Origin: Cinclus cinclus
Taxonomy: Eukaryota > Chordata > Aves > Passeriformes > Cinclidae
Length of the DNA stretch: 64,000 bases
NCBI RefSeq assembly: GCF_963662255.1
Contig: NC_085052.1
Location: forward strand, 6,058,807-6,122,806
Direction of reading: 5' to 3'
Shown: positions 52,834-64,000 of the stretch, piece after piece
Position numbering within the stretch: the stretch's first letter is position 1
How the letters are laid out: the number at the start of each line of letters is the position of its first letter
Notes under the pieces: generated by a model
Told to the model about the DNA's origin: nothing
The model's input: the letters and a program-made list of their open reading frames with translations, nothing else
Databases searched by the model: none
Position numbers and translations under genes: made by a program

Positions 52834-53293
52834 GGAGTCTAAAATCTCCACACAGAAGGACATTAAGTGTTGATACTTCTAAAATGAGCCAACTTGACAG
52901 CACAGTTGATGAAACTGCACTTGAAGCACAAAATGACCCATTTAATGTGAGTGCTTCGTTACCCCAAAAATTTGCTACACTGCCAAGACAGAAGAATCCA
53001 TTTGAAGAAAGCCCAGCAACGTGGGATCAAAACATTAGTCTGTTTTCCAAACCTGTTGAGATCAGAAAAGAAATTAAAAAAGAGAAAAAAGAGAAAGTTA
53101 GTCTTTTTGAAAGAGTGACTGGAAAAAAAGATAGCAAGAGGTCAGATAAAATTAGCAATGGGGGATCAGAGAGTTCTACTGACTTGAAATCACCGGGTGC
53201 GTTTGGGGAAGCTCATCAGGAGAGTTTTGATTATGATTCGACTAATCCGTTTATGGCAAACTTCAAGCCTACGAGCATGTTGCCATCTTCAAG
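52834..53293 (+). CDS. RAB11FIP2: RAB11FIP2 coding exon 3: NPF-motif region
   Basis: Encodes two bases of codon 266 (Gly) through residue 418, and two bases of codon 419. It begins GSLKSPHRRTLSVDTSKM, very close to the mammalian sequence. Two Asn-Pro-Phe motifs are visible, at residues 320-322 (KNPFEES) and 403-405 (TNPFMAN); a related NDPF is at 299-302. NPF motifs of FIP2 bind EH-domain proteins such as Reps1. Between them is a strongly basic stretch (about 343-371) including EKVSLFERVTGKKDS, a block conserved in the class I family. The exon is three codons shorter than the human equivalent, with differences around residues 292-305. The donor is AG|GTAGGT at 53294. The third NPF and the C-terminal coiled coil with the Rab11-binding domain are not in this exon or anywhere in the window that I can find. 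Confidence 0.95.
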
Positions 53294-54090
53294 GTAGGTT
53301 TTTTGCTGTATTTCATTCTGGTATCTTGAACATGTTATATAAATGAAAATGTGAAGTGTTGAGGAACACAGTCTTTGTACTTTATACGTGTTTATATCAG
53401 TGCTTGTCTGTTTCGAAGTATGCTACAAACTTTTTATATCATTTGATCGTTTCCTACTTGGTTTTGAAGGGACTTTTTTATTATTAACATGTGCTGTGAA
53501 GGTTCATGGGTGCTTGTGTTTGTGGAAGACCTTGTTTGTGTTTCAGAATGGGCTCTCCCGGAAGTCCTCTGCTTTAACTGGACGTTGCTTGCTAATTTAT
53601 TACATTGCCCTAAGTCAGGTTTTGAGAAGGAAAGGTTTCAAGTGTAAGGGGAAGAGGAAACTGAATAACTAAGAATGGTCCAAATGGGAGTAGTGAAAAG
53701 AAATCCTGTGGATGTCACTGTTTGGGATTTAAAAAGAAAGCATTGAGGTAGTATATGTTAGAGTATAAGAATTAAAGAACATTCTGTTTCTAAATGGGAG
53801 CACCCACGTGAACTCTTATCTCACCTGAATTCATTTGGCTCACTGCAGCTTTGCTGAGTCTATGTATTGAAATTGTTGCACGAGGCAGCAGTTTATGTCT
53901 TGAGCAGAATGAATTAAGTTACAGGGCTGATAAGGAACTTTGATTTAAATAATCCATTTTAATCTTTGTTTGTCTATCAATGCTTTACTTGTTTTCCTTA
54001 AGAAAAAGTGTAGCCCACTGTTAGTTTCCTTCCTGGGTTTTGTTTGCTAATGAGAAAGATAGGCTGTCTCTCTTTATACATGTATAAGAA

Positions 54091-54110
54091 TATATATATT
54101 TATATATACT
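54091..54110. repeat. Short TA microsatellite
   Basis: ATATATATTTATATATA-type sequence; imperfect TA repeat in intron 3. Confidence 0.7.
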
Positions 54111-55355
54111 GCCACCCACATACTGTTCACGATAGATAAATGTTTAAGAAGTTAATTAAATTTCATTCCTTTTTTTTTAATATAAATTCCAGAAATTAGC
54201 AGTCCTTGCTTTTTCAAGGTAATGATTCATTTCTGTGTAATGACTTCAATTTAGTAGAAAATGCATTTGAAATTACAGTGCTTCAAACTGGAATCTAAAG
54301 GCTGTATAATCAATCACTGTTTTAAATGGAAAACACAGTTCTAAAAATTCACCTTTTCCTGTGTAATAATTCCTTAATTCATGACACAAGAGTAGTTTCT
54401 TTAAAAAATGGTTAGTGTAAGGTTAGGTTGTAGCTTGGTTTGTCAGAAGTTAAACTTCCATTTACATAAGCTGATTTCAAGAGAAATTATTCAAATAACA
54501 ATTAAAATTACATAGCATTTAATTTTTTTAAAATGAATCACTGTATTCAGGCAGATGCTAGATATAAGTAGTGAAATCTTTTGAAGTTCTTGAATGCAGC
54601 AGATCTTGATAAATATAAATCTTAATGGTAATCATGATGGACTTTTTTTCTTTGTTTTGTAATTAAAAAGCTCATCACAGTGCCCATTCAGAAGGACTCT
54701 AGTAATTTGTTTCTGTCTTTGTACGAGAGTCCCTTTTACTAGTTCTTGACTGTTATGTAAACATAAACTTTTGATAAGACAGATAGATATTATTTTCTTT
54801 TCAAAAAGCCAAAAATAATAAACATTTTGACCTTTTTTGTGAGACAGCTATTATGGCATAATATCTAGCATGCAGTAAGTTAAGTTAGAAGCTCTTGATT
54901 TTTATATGTTCCATTATGATGTTCTGTGTGAACCTTTTAGACTTAGTTTACTTTCAAATGTATCTTGTACAATTATTTTCTTTTGAAGTAGAAACTAATA
55001 CAAAATGTGCATATTTAATAAGTTTACAGTTTAAGTTTACCTTTTATCTGGGGAGGATTTCTCGAATAGAATCCATTTTTCATTTTTTTAACCAGTAATG
55101 CTGAAGAAAGAATTTGTATGAATATGTGGGCACCAAATAAATGAGGCTGGGTAACAAATTCAGTATGCAGGAAGCCTATACAGGGAATTTAGTCTTTGGG
55201 TTGTTTCTTATTTACTCAACGTGCTGTTAAGCTCTTTTGGATGAATCCCATTTCTGCAAGTAAACCAGGCAGTATACTTTTTATTAAGGTATGTCCAAAT
55301 TCAGTGTTCTGTTGTGGATCAGGCGTTTGCTTTGCAGGTGGGTCTCCCACTTTAC

Positions 55356-55471
55356 CCCACGTAGCTGAGCCTTGGTTTGGGTGATGGAACGTCCTGAGCT
55401 GGATTCCTGTCTGATGAAGTTCTGCTGGAGGATGTATTCCAGGAGCACGCTGTACCCATAGAACATCCAGT
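55356..55471 (-). other. Possible antisense exon in intron 3
   Basis: On the minus strand an open frame of about 93 codons (55284-55565) contains a piece that looks exon-like. An acceptor-type CCCACAG precedes 55471 and a donor-type G|GTAAAG follows 55356, giving 116 bases. It would encode a peptide with DWMFYGYSVLLEYILQQNFI, more protein-like than most random frames here. The surrounding block (about 55330-55560) is more GC-rich than its neighbours. I do not recognise the family. Alternatives are chance, or an old retrotransposed fragment, since on the + strand the block ends in an A-run at 55555-55562. Confidence 0.15.
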
Positions 55472-56848
55472 CTGTGGGACCAGGCCAGACACACAACAAA
55501 GTGGAAGGGAGAAAACCCAGCCCAGACCAGAGCAACCCTCTTTCCCAACCCTCAAAAAAAACCAACCAAACCCAGCTCCTTCATGTTTGTAGTGTGAATG
55601 TCACTTGTCAGTGCTGATGAAGCCACATCTGTAACCTTAGTGGGAGGCTTTTCAGTGACTTTAGTGAACTTTGGGTCAGGCTTAAGTCCATCCTAATTAA
55701 TTGTGGTTGGTAATGTTGACTGAGCAGTAACAATGTGGAGAACAACAGCTCACAACATCAGCTGGATGAGCTGATGAATAGCCCATCCTTGAGTGCTTGA
55801 GTCATTGACAGCTGCTTGTCTGCATGCTCTATCACTGATTACTCTTATTATTAAATGAATGAAAATAAGTACATCTTCCACGTGCTGCTCACCTGCTGAT
55901 CCAAAAGTTACAAAAGTGCTTCAGCAACACTTGTAGGATTTTTTGTTCCCAAAAGCAAGTATGCCAGGATTATGGGGAAATTATTATTTATTTTTATTGC
56001 TAATATTTATTATTGTTGTTTCAATAAATTTTTAGAAGTATTTTGGAGAAGCAAAACAAAACCAGTTTGGTTTGCAAATAATATTTTTATTAGCAGGAAA
56101 TCACAAAATGTGGACACCAAATTTCTATTAAACTCTGATCTGGCAAAGGCTTGTTTGCTGGCTTTGGCTAAATCTGTAAAATAGGGATGATACTTTATCT
56201 CGTGCATACGCTGAGTGGATAAATGAGTATTTTAAAAATGTTTGTGTAGATATGATATTGCAGTGTTACATTAGTGTTAAGACTGGGGGTTCCATTGTCT
56301 GTTACAAGCATAATAGAGACACTTATGAACTCACTCTGTGACAATTTAAAAATGCAGGAGTCTCACAGTGAAACAAAAAATGCTGATTTTGCAAATATTG
56401 CAAAATCCGTTCGTTTCAGAGGTTTTGCATCATACAGCCAATGAAGAATTTTTATAGAAACAATGCCTAGTGCTCTCAGCCAGCATTTACCAATAATACT
56501 TTTGGGTTTGTACTTCGTAATGCACTGTTTTGAAACTTTTACCTAACTGTTCCCTTAAATTGCACTCCTTCTTACAATTATTGCTATAGTCGTGGCTCTC
56601 AGGAGGTTAATTTGCAGTCAGAAGCCACGTGGCTTTTGTGTTGAACACAGTTAAAGAAGCTGAGGGTGCTTCTGGAAAACAAAGATTGTTTTGTGCCATT
56701 ACCAAAGCTTGTGCATCGTTTTTCTGAAATTGTTTTTGTTTAGGTAAATACATGACACTACACTACAGGCTAATAAACTGATGTGAAAATTTCTCAATTT
56801 ACACCACTTGACAAGTGCTAAAAGAAAAGCATCTTTAATTTTAATGTG

Positions 56849-56980
56849 TTATTAGGACCTTTTTAGAGAGATTGTACAAGTTATTAACAAGGTCCTCTGA
56901 GACAGGAGACGGGTAATTAACAGGACCTACAGAAAGGGAGTTTAGGTAATTAACAGGATCTTAGGCACTGGACACAGGGA
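56849..56980. repeat. Degenerate 33-bp minisatellite in intron 3
   Basis: Units begin with a TTATTAACAAGGTCCT-like core. Clear copies start at 56881, 56914 (TAATTAACAGGACCT) and 56947 (TAATTAACAGGATCT), exactly 33 bases apart. A weaker copy (TTATTAGGACCT) starts at 56849. The remainder of each unit is purine-rich and diverged. Confidence 0.7.
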
Positions 56981-57083
56981 GACAAATAGTCCAATATTTA
57001 AAGCTGACAGGTTGTTACTAGTTAGATCAAATTCCAGATCTGGGAAACTGTATTGGTGTTTGGGAGCTTTCTACTAAATATTA

Positions 57084-57145
57084 CATATATATATAAAATA
57101 TATACACATACACAAATAATGTCTGTGTCTGTATATAAACATATA
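57084..57145. repeat. TA/TG microsatellite cluster
   Basis: Alternating TATATA, ACACATACACA and GTCTGTGTCTGTATATA blocks. Compound dinucleotide repeat. Confidence 0.75.
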
Positions 57146-60100
57146 TGTATGCATGAATAGAGAGAGGCATTTAAAAAAACCCTTCTAAAGTAGCATTTCT
57201 TTGACCTAACTATTATTATACTTCAGAGAAAAGAAGATAAAGATTGTGTCTGCATCCAGATTACACTTTATCTCAAGTTGTGGCAATAAGTATGTTGCAT
57301 TCGAAGCAACATGGAAGATGGAGTAGTAGAGGAGAAAGAAACTTTTGTCTTATTAGGATTCCCTGTAAAAATTATGAATAATGCTTGTATTTATATTACT
57401 CACTGGTGAATTGGAGCATAAATTATGAGCATATTACTTCATTTTTTTCTTTATTCTCTTTCTGCTTCAGCAGTTTTTCAAATTTGCAACTCAAAAAAAC
57501 CCCACCAACCCAGTCCTTCAACTCTTTTGCATCTTTCTGCTTGTAATTTCTGAATGTGGTGATTTTCTTCAGCCTCTCTTCCACCTTCATCACATGTGGC
57601 TGTTAGAGCTGCCTTTCTCCTCAGCATCACGAATCAGGGCCTGCAGTTCTGTTTTTCTCAACGGAGGCAATGTTTGAAATAAGCAACGTCTCTGCATTTT
57701 GATATGGTCATTATTAGATTTGTTAAAAAACGGGTGAGGTGCTATGAAAACTTTGATAACAGCGATGTGTTTGGATCATATTAAATTGTTAAGTCTGAAG
57801 AACAGCTGATGTCAGCTACATTTCAGCAAACATTAATATTTTGAATGTGTGATGGCCAGGTGGTTAAAGAAGCTCTTGCAATGTCCTGGTGTTCCTCTGG
57901 GCTCCTGCTTGTCACTTGAGCTGTGACAGTAGAGCAGGTGCCTGTCTCGAGTCAGCTGAGCTTCTAAAGTAAAACCTGTTATCCCAAACCACGCTGGGGC
58001 TGAGTTATTAGTGCAATAACTTCAACATAATCAAAGTCACTGCTAAATGGTTTCAGTCTTGCAGAGTTACTGGCAACAGCTCCATTGGAATGAACCCCAA
58101 AAGTTGCCTGATGAGAGCAGCGTGTTTGTAGTGCTGTCTATTTCTGTACCAAATAGGAAATCCAGTGTACAATGCAATTCACTACTTTCTACTTTTCACA
58201 CGCCTTTTCCAGAAATGTTGCTCTCTGGATATTGCTGTGTTTGCTAAAGCAATAAGGTCTGCTAAGGCATTTTATCACATTTATTTCCCAGTTAGTAAAA
58301 AAATCAGGTGAACTATGGTATTTTCAGAATTCTGTTTCCTCTGTCAGTGTTAGCATGTCATTTTAAGAACAGTGTACTTCTGCATTGGTTTTCTTGAAAT
58401 GGATTTTTTTTTTTTTTCAGTTCTCTACTGAAATTTGACTAGTCTTTAGTCAACTGTGATCTACAGTCTAGGTAGAATATTGATGGACTTTGACAGTCCT
58501 TTCATTGTACTCTACACTGTTAATATTAGTTAATTCAGGGTGGTAAAGCTGGCAGTGGAACATTATCTCAACAAGATAAAATACATTGCTGATACATGAG
58601 AGGTAAAGAAAAAACTACAAAACAGTCAGAAGTCATGCAGAGATTCTTAGCCTGTCCTGCCAGGACTGTTATCATCTGATTTGAGAGATCAGTGCATGTG
58701 ATATGAGAATAATGAAATCTTTTGAAAAGCTCCTAACAAAGCAATGGTCACAGCATTTGGGACATGACTAAGGTGGGCTGGAGTGATCAGTTCTTTGAGG
58801 GATATTGTAGAAATACTTGGTATTAATCTCGATTTTTGCAGGCTCCTCACCAGCCATCAGTCACTCCTAATTAGTTGACTGTTTTAGGAATACTGTTAGG
58901 AAAGTTCATCTTGCTGGCTGCATGACAAAATTTTTTCAAGCTTTCACTGTCTCTTGGTGCACATTAGGGCATGTGAAATCTTTTCTGAGAGGATGCATGA
59001 GGCATATTATCTTTCCCAAGGGAAAATGCACTGCCTGTTCTGTTTCATTTTTAAAAAGAATAATTTGTTCTATTGTTTCTTTATTAATAAATGCAGAAAC
59101 TATGTAAAAGCAATGCACTTTTTTTTTCTGTTTCATTATAAGAGCTAAGGGTTAGTTCTACTCTTTTAATAATTAAAAAATGGATCTTTAGGTTTCAGTG
59201 TAAAGTTTAATTTTAGGATTGTTGATTTGTTTGTTTGTTCCTTGTTGACTTAGAGATCTCTAATAATAGGGTCTTCCAGTGGAGATGCTGGCACAACTTT
59301 TAGTCTAGCAGTTCTTTAGTGGTCTCTTGAGAAAAAAAAAAAAAAACAACTTGTTTTCTATAGCACAACTCCTAGTAAAAGAAGAAATATTTATATACTT
59401 AAAATTCTAACTAATCAAGAAAAGGAAGTGATAGCTGCAAAACCTGATCCTCTTTTTGTGTCCCCCTGGGGTTACCCAAGCTCCAAAAGGCCACAGAACA
59501 TGGCTTGATAGCAGAGCAGTTTACACAGTGAAGTGTCTTTAGTGATGTCCCCCAGTATCTAATTGCAAAATAAATGGTAATATGCTTATTCTGTACTTGT
59601 TTGGCTGCCAGACAAGGCAGTCATTGCTTCTCAGAATATAAAGTGAGCTCAGCATTGCCAGGCACAGCAGGCTGACAATATTCTGTGGAACACTAAGTTT
59701 CTGAATTTCATTAACTGTATCTGATTTTATTAATCTTTTTTTTTTTCTTAGTGCAATAGTAATGATCTAAATGCCATTCTAATATTTCAAGATTTTGATA
59801 TATGTTGTTGAAAATCCAAAGAAAAATGAATAAGCACTGTAGTAAGAATCAGTCCAAAGACCAAGGAGTAGGGTAGAAATAGAAATTTCAGCTCTAATGA
59901 AAATGAATATGGCAGAGCTTTGCTAATTACCTGTATGCAGACATTCCATATTAAAGGAAAGAAACTGAAAACTCACACTTAGCTCATTGGTGTAATGGAT
60001 ATTTTACAGAATGTTAAGTTAACATACATTTTAATACTTTGAATAGTAATGATTAATGTCAATATCCTAATTTTAATTTCTAATAGTATACACTACTACC

Positions 60101-62028
60101 ATGCAACTGATAAGAATAGCAAAAGATAAGTTAAAAAGCTTTTGCTCCTTACGAAAATACTCTTTCCATGAAGCATGATTTAGGAGTCTGAGTGTTGCCA
60201 GACTAAATGGCACTAAAATGTTTAAATCAGTTCTAGGAAAGATTTGATAAAGATTGTTTTAATCTCTAGGCATTCAGGAGCTAAATATTTAAGCAGCCAC
60301 TAGACCTGATGTTTGAATTTTTAACTACCATTAAACTTCAATGGACAAAATTATAAGATGCAGTCATAAACTTGAGCTTGTGGCACATCCTGAACTCCAC
60401 TGTATTCTTCCTATACAAACTGTAAATTATCAACATGCAATGGAAGTGTTTAATTACCATAAAAAAGTATTATCAAAAACAAACAAAAGTTTAATGCAGT
60501 TCTAATGAAATGTTCTTAAATAGAGAAAATAAAGTACAAAATAATACACTTGCTGTGGTTATGAAGTAGTTACCCAAACCACTCTAAAGAATCAGCACTG
60601 CAGTATATTTGTCTCTGTTATTAGTTTATACTATTTTTATTTCTCATCACTTTCTCCCCTCAGGAGCAGAACAATAGAAAAGGGTTCTTGTGTCAGATGA
60701 GCTAAAATTGAAATCTAAGCTAATAAAAACCCAAGAAATTCAAACAAACTTTACTATTCAAGAAAAATGTAAGAAGAAAGTTCTTTCCAAAGCTGTAAAA
60801 TAATATGGAACAATAAAATAATGGATATGATTTAATCTGGTAAAAATGTCTGTTATATAAAGTAACTGTCAAGGACACTAATTGAATTCCCAGATGAGTG
60901 AAACAGGGGCCAGGGCTAAATGTTGTGCTGGATTGGAGAAGTCTGTTCTACCTAGAGAAGGGTGATGTGCAAGTTGGGTGGCTCAGTGTCACTTGCTTGG
61001 TCCTGCTGCAGCTGATTTTTAATCTGTGCTGGTAGGATTTACCTCCCTTTTAGCAGCTCCTGTCCTGAAGGTGACCTGAGAGAATGAAAGTTTATTAGTT
61101 GTAAGAGACAAACTGTTAAAAATCAGTATGAGACATCACCTGGAGGCACATAAGGCACATGAAAAGTCCATTTGTTAGAAAACAGATATCTTTTTTACTT
61201 TTAAACTGAGCAAATTTAGTTTGGGCATAATTGATAAGCAATAATTATGGAATCCTACAGTGCCAGTTTTTCACAATCGCTGTTCGCAGTAAGCCTCACT
61301 CAAAAGACCCCTACAAAAATCCAAAAAGATACTTTTTCCCCAAGCTGTGAACAAGTGAACTTCTTCTATAGCAGGAGTTCCCTGCCAGTTTATCTAACCC
61401 TGGACAAAAACCCCAGAGACTGATTGTAATTAATACTGCTATCAGGGGGAACTGTGACTGGAACACAGGAGAAAACAATGTTATTTTTTATAATTGTTTA
61501 GATCAATGATTTCAGAATGCTTTTAAAGAAGTCAAGAGAATGGCTGCTCAGTGGAAGCTTGTGATGTTTGTACAGTGTGGGCTGCAGTCCTAGAGGCCTG
61601 TTTTATATAATTATTGCCAGTAATCAAGTGAGAGGGTCTATTATTTGTGATGAAGTTTAAATTGAAAAATAAATGCTCTTGTGAATTTCAATGCACCAAA
61701 CAGACAACTCCACCAACTGTTTGCATTCGTAATTTTACAGGATTTTCTTTTGAGGTGCTACCTGCTCCTCAGGCAGTGAAATAGGGGTGCAGTGGTGGGA
61801 GTCTGCATCTGCTCACAGTCACCTTGGGCTGGGAGCACTGGCAGAAAACCTTGCAGGGCTTCCTTACTTAGCAGACACTTTGATTTAGAAAAATGTTATT
61901 ATAGGCAATCTCAGCACCTGTTTCTTCCACAAGAAGCAGTATATTTTCTACAAATCTCCTTAAAGTATGAGTAAGAGTCTTCATAGCATTTGGATTTTTA
62001 TTGGGGAATATTTTAATGGGTTGTCTTC

Positions 62029-62044
62029 TTTTTTTTTTTTTTTT
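62029..62044. repeat. Poly-T tract in intron 3
   Basis: Sixteen T followed by ATTTTGCAAG. It resembles a splice acceptor but no coding exon follows. Confidence 0.7.
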
Positions 62045-62882
62045 ATTTTGCAAGTGTATTCAAATTTCTTCTTGCAAAATACGCAGATGTTCTCTTTTGT
62101 AATTGCAGTTATGATGTCCACAATTTTACAGAAACAATTGCAGGTTTTTACTGCTTAAAAAAAAAAAACCCAAACAACTAGTCTATATTGCCAGTGATTT
62201 ATACTTCTAATTTTGAAACGCAGCCTCTCATAGTCAGAGCTGCTGCTTTCATTTAAAGCTGCCTCTATGAGAAAAGAGCCCCAGAACTTATTTCACAGAA
62301 ACTATCAAGTCATTCAAGGCAGTGAAAGATCCTGCTTTTTTAACCTTTCAGAAAGTCACCCAGTTGAGCAGTCAGGCTGTATTATTCTCTATCTTGTCTA
62401 ACATGAGGAAACAGTCCCAAAAGAAAGATATCCCAAATTAACGCCACACTTCGTTAAATAGAGACATTCTTGGTTTTCACCAAGCTAATTCGATCCAGTT
62501 CAGTTAACTCATTTTTTTTTTGTGCTGGGATCATGGAAGGCAGCCATGAATGGAGCGAGTTCATCGTGTGTTTGACACATCCGTGCGAGGCTGAAAGGAG
62601 GCCGGGAGGGAGGGACCCTGCCTTTGGCTGCGTGGACAATACCCCCTGAAAAAGGGCCCTCATTCAAAAGTGGTCTCCAGCAAACGGGGCAGACTGCTGG
62701 GGATCACTGTTACAACCAGGTGGGATGGGAATTAGCCAGGCTTGGCTCCCCAGGCACCTCTGGGTTTCTGGTTGTGACTGTTCTTCTATTCCAGTCTCTG
62801 TCAAATGCCCGCAGATGGTTTACAGGACTTCCGTGTGAGCATAAGTTTGCCTGCTTTGGAAATTAAAAGTCATGCACAGGCT

Positions 62883-62941
62883 AAAAAAAAATAGTTACCA
62901 AAAAAGAAAAAAAGAAAAAAAAAAACCAAAAAACTTTAAAA
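62883..62941. repeat. A-rich simple-sequence tract
   Basis: Several A6 to A11 runs separated by single G, T or CC. It may be a decayed poly-A tail. Confidence 0.7.
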
Positions 62942-64000
62942 CTAAAAGAATTCTTTACAGAAAAATATCATAATTTATATTTTACATACTTTTAATTCGC
63001 AAATTTTTGCCCTTCTGCTTTCACACCTTGAATTAGGTGGCTTAGAAATTCAGATAATGGAGTAGGGAACAGTCACAAAATGCATTCCCTAATATAACAA
63101 AATCTTTAAAATTAAAAAAAAATAATATTTTGTAGCTCTCAGTCACACATCACCCTCAAAACCAGTACCTGCAGTCTAACAAAAAGATTTTATGATGTGA
63201 AAGAATGTGTCTGCTGTAGTGCTACCAAGTAAATAATATTTGTGAGCCATATCCAGATTCTGAACACATTTTTGGAGAATGTTTTCTCTCCAAACTTGCT
63301 GTAGCAAGTACATAAGAACACACAATCCCTAATTTTTGAAGATACTTGCTAATAATTACACCAGCCTGAGTGGACAGTTTCTTAAGCCTGACATTTAGAC
63401 AGTGGCTGTTTTTATTACTATCAAAAACATTATGAAAGTGCTTTGCTTTTTGGATATGCACAATAATCATTAGGTTTATAAATAATAGATTGTTTACTCA
63501 ATTTTAAGTACAAAATAAATGTAGCTGGCAGAAGATTGCTTTTTAGCCATAGGATGGTGATCTCACTGGAATTTCTGCAGGAGCTTTGTCCTCTAGGAGC
63601 TGCCATGAAAGCTGGGAATATGTGTTAGTCTGTAGGGTTTGGTTGTTGGTTTTTATCAATCTCATCCCAGGGACCTGTTTCTAGGATATTTCATTTAAAG
63701 TACTACTCCATGCTTAGAAGCTCAAGCTAAGTCTGGAGATAAGAGGAGAGATAAGGAAGCCAAATCTCTAATAGCCTTTCTTGCATTTCTTAATTAGTTA
63801 TTCAAATTTTATGACAAAAAGAATACAAAAAATACAAATAATGGTGAACAAAGAATATATTAAAATTTCCTTTAATTGCTAATATTTTCTTTTCCTAAGT
63901 TTAACAAATCAAAAAAAAAAAACCATATTAAATACTTTGAAGCTGTGTGTCTAATTCAGGACTGTATACTATCAGATGTTTTGGTCAAATTATTTGCACT

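Larger units (their letters stand above)
40160..64000 (+). other. RAB11FIP2: RAB11FIP2 gene locus, 5' part (runs off the right edge)
   Basis: This is the span of the gene visible here: 5' leader, three coding exons and three introns. Joining 40458-40810, 51704-52146 and 52834-53293 gives 1,256 coding bases, which is 418 complete codons plus two bases. Every junction obeys GT-AG and keeps frame: intron 1 is phase 2, intron 2 phase 1, intron 3 phase 2. Human FIP2 is 512 residues, so roughly 90 residues remain, carried by exons to the right of the window. The left boundary is a guess inside the CpG island because the transcription start cannot be read from sequence alone. In mammals the gene lies between EMX2 and FAM204A/PRLHR; none of those genes is seen here. 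Confidence 0.93.
53294..64000 (+). other. RAB11FIP2: RAB11FIP2 intron 3, incomplete (over 10.7 kb)
   Basis: Starts at the donor AG|GTAGGT and extends to the window edge. No sequence matching the remaining FIP2 C-terminus (third NPF, Rab11-binding coiled coil) was found in any frame. It holds AT and TG/TA microsatellites (54091-54110, 57084-57145), a 33-bp minisatellite (about 56849-56980), a GC-richer block with a possible antisense exon (about 55330-55560), poly-T tracts, and several acceptor-like sites with good pyrimidine tracts (for example 58420 and 60663). Confidence 0.85.

Noticed and set aside
53521..53570. TTTGTGTTTCAG as the acceptor of FIP2 exon 4
   Set aside because: The frame resuming after it does not match the FIP2 C-terminus and soon reaches a stop.
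1..64000. Search for CRISPR arrays, operons, phage or insertion sequences
   Set aside because: The window is vertebrate nuclear DNA; no regularly spaced repeats or prokaryotic genes were seen.

Overview
The window is nuclear DNA from a vertebrate, most likely a bird. It holds one recognisable protein-coding gene, RAB11FIP2 (Rab11 family-interacting protein 2, also called FIP2), whose 5' part lies on the + strand. The gene is split by GT-AG introns, starts in a strong CpG island, and encodes a protein very close to mammalian FIP2. The rest is AT-rich, CpG-poor and light in repeats: I recognise no SINE, no intact LINE and no provirus. Compact introns and low repeat load fit a bird better than a mammal, but the species call is inference.

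Layout. Positions 1-39,700 are intergenic, with no convincing coding sequence. They contain homopolymer tracts, a few microsatellites and small tandem duplications, and several TAAT-rich complex stretches that resemble vertebrate conserved non-coding elements (unproven). Positions about 39,740-40,400 are the CpG-island promoter and 5' leader, with three short upstream reading frames. Coding exon 1 is 40,458-40,810 (start and C2 domain), exon 2 is 51,704-52,146 and exon 3 is 52,834-53,293. Introns are 10.9 kb, 0.69 kb and more than 10.7 kb. The third intron runs off the window, so the last ~90 codons (third NPF motif and Rab11-binding coiled coil) are missing here.

Biology. The visible 418 complete codons carry the membrane-binding C2 domain, the linker with the Ser227 (MARK2/Par1b) region, and two NPF motifs for EH-domain partners. 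FIP2 links Rab11-positive recycling endosomes to myosin Vb and to endocytic adaptors. The absent C-terminus would supply Rab11 binding.

I see no sign of a novel multi-gene system. Best leads are: a CpG-dense patch inside intron 1 (possible second promoter or enhancer), a possible antisense exon in intron 3, a degenerate 33-bp minisatellite in intron 3, the uORFs in the leader, and candidate conserved non-coding elements upstream.
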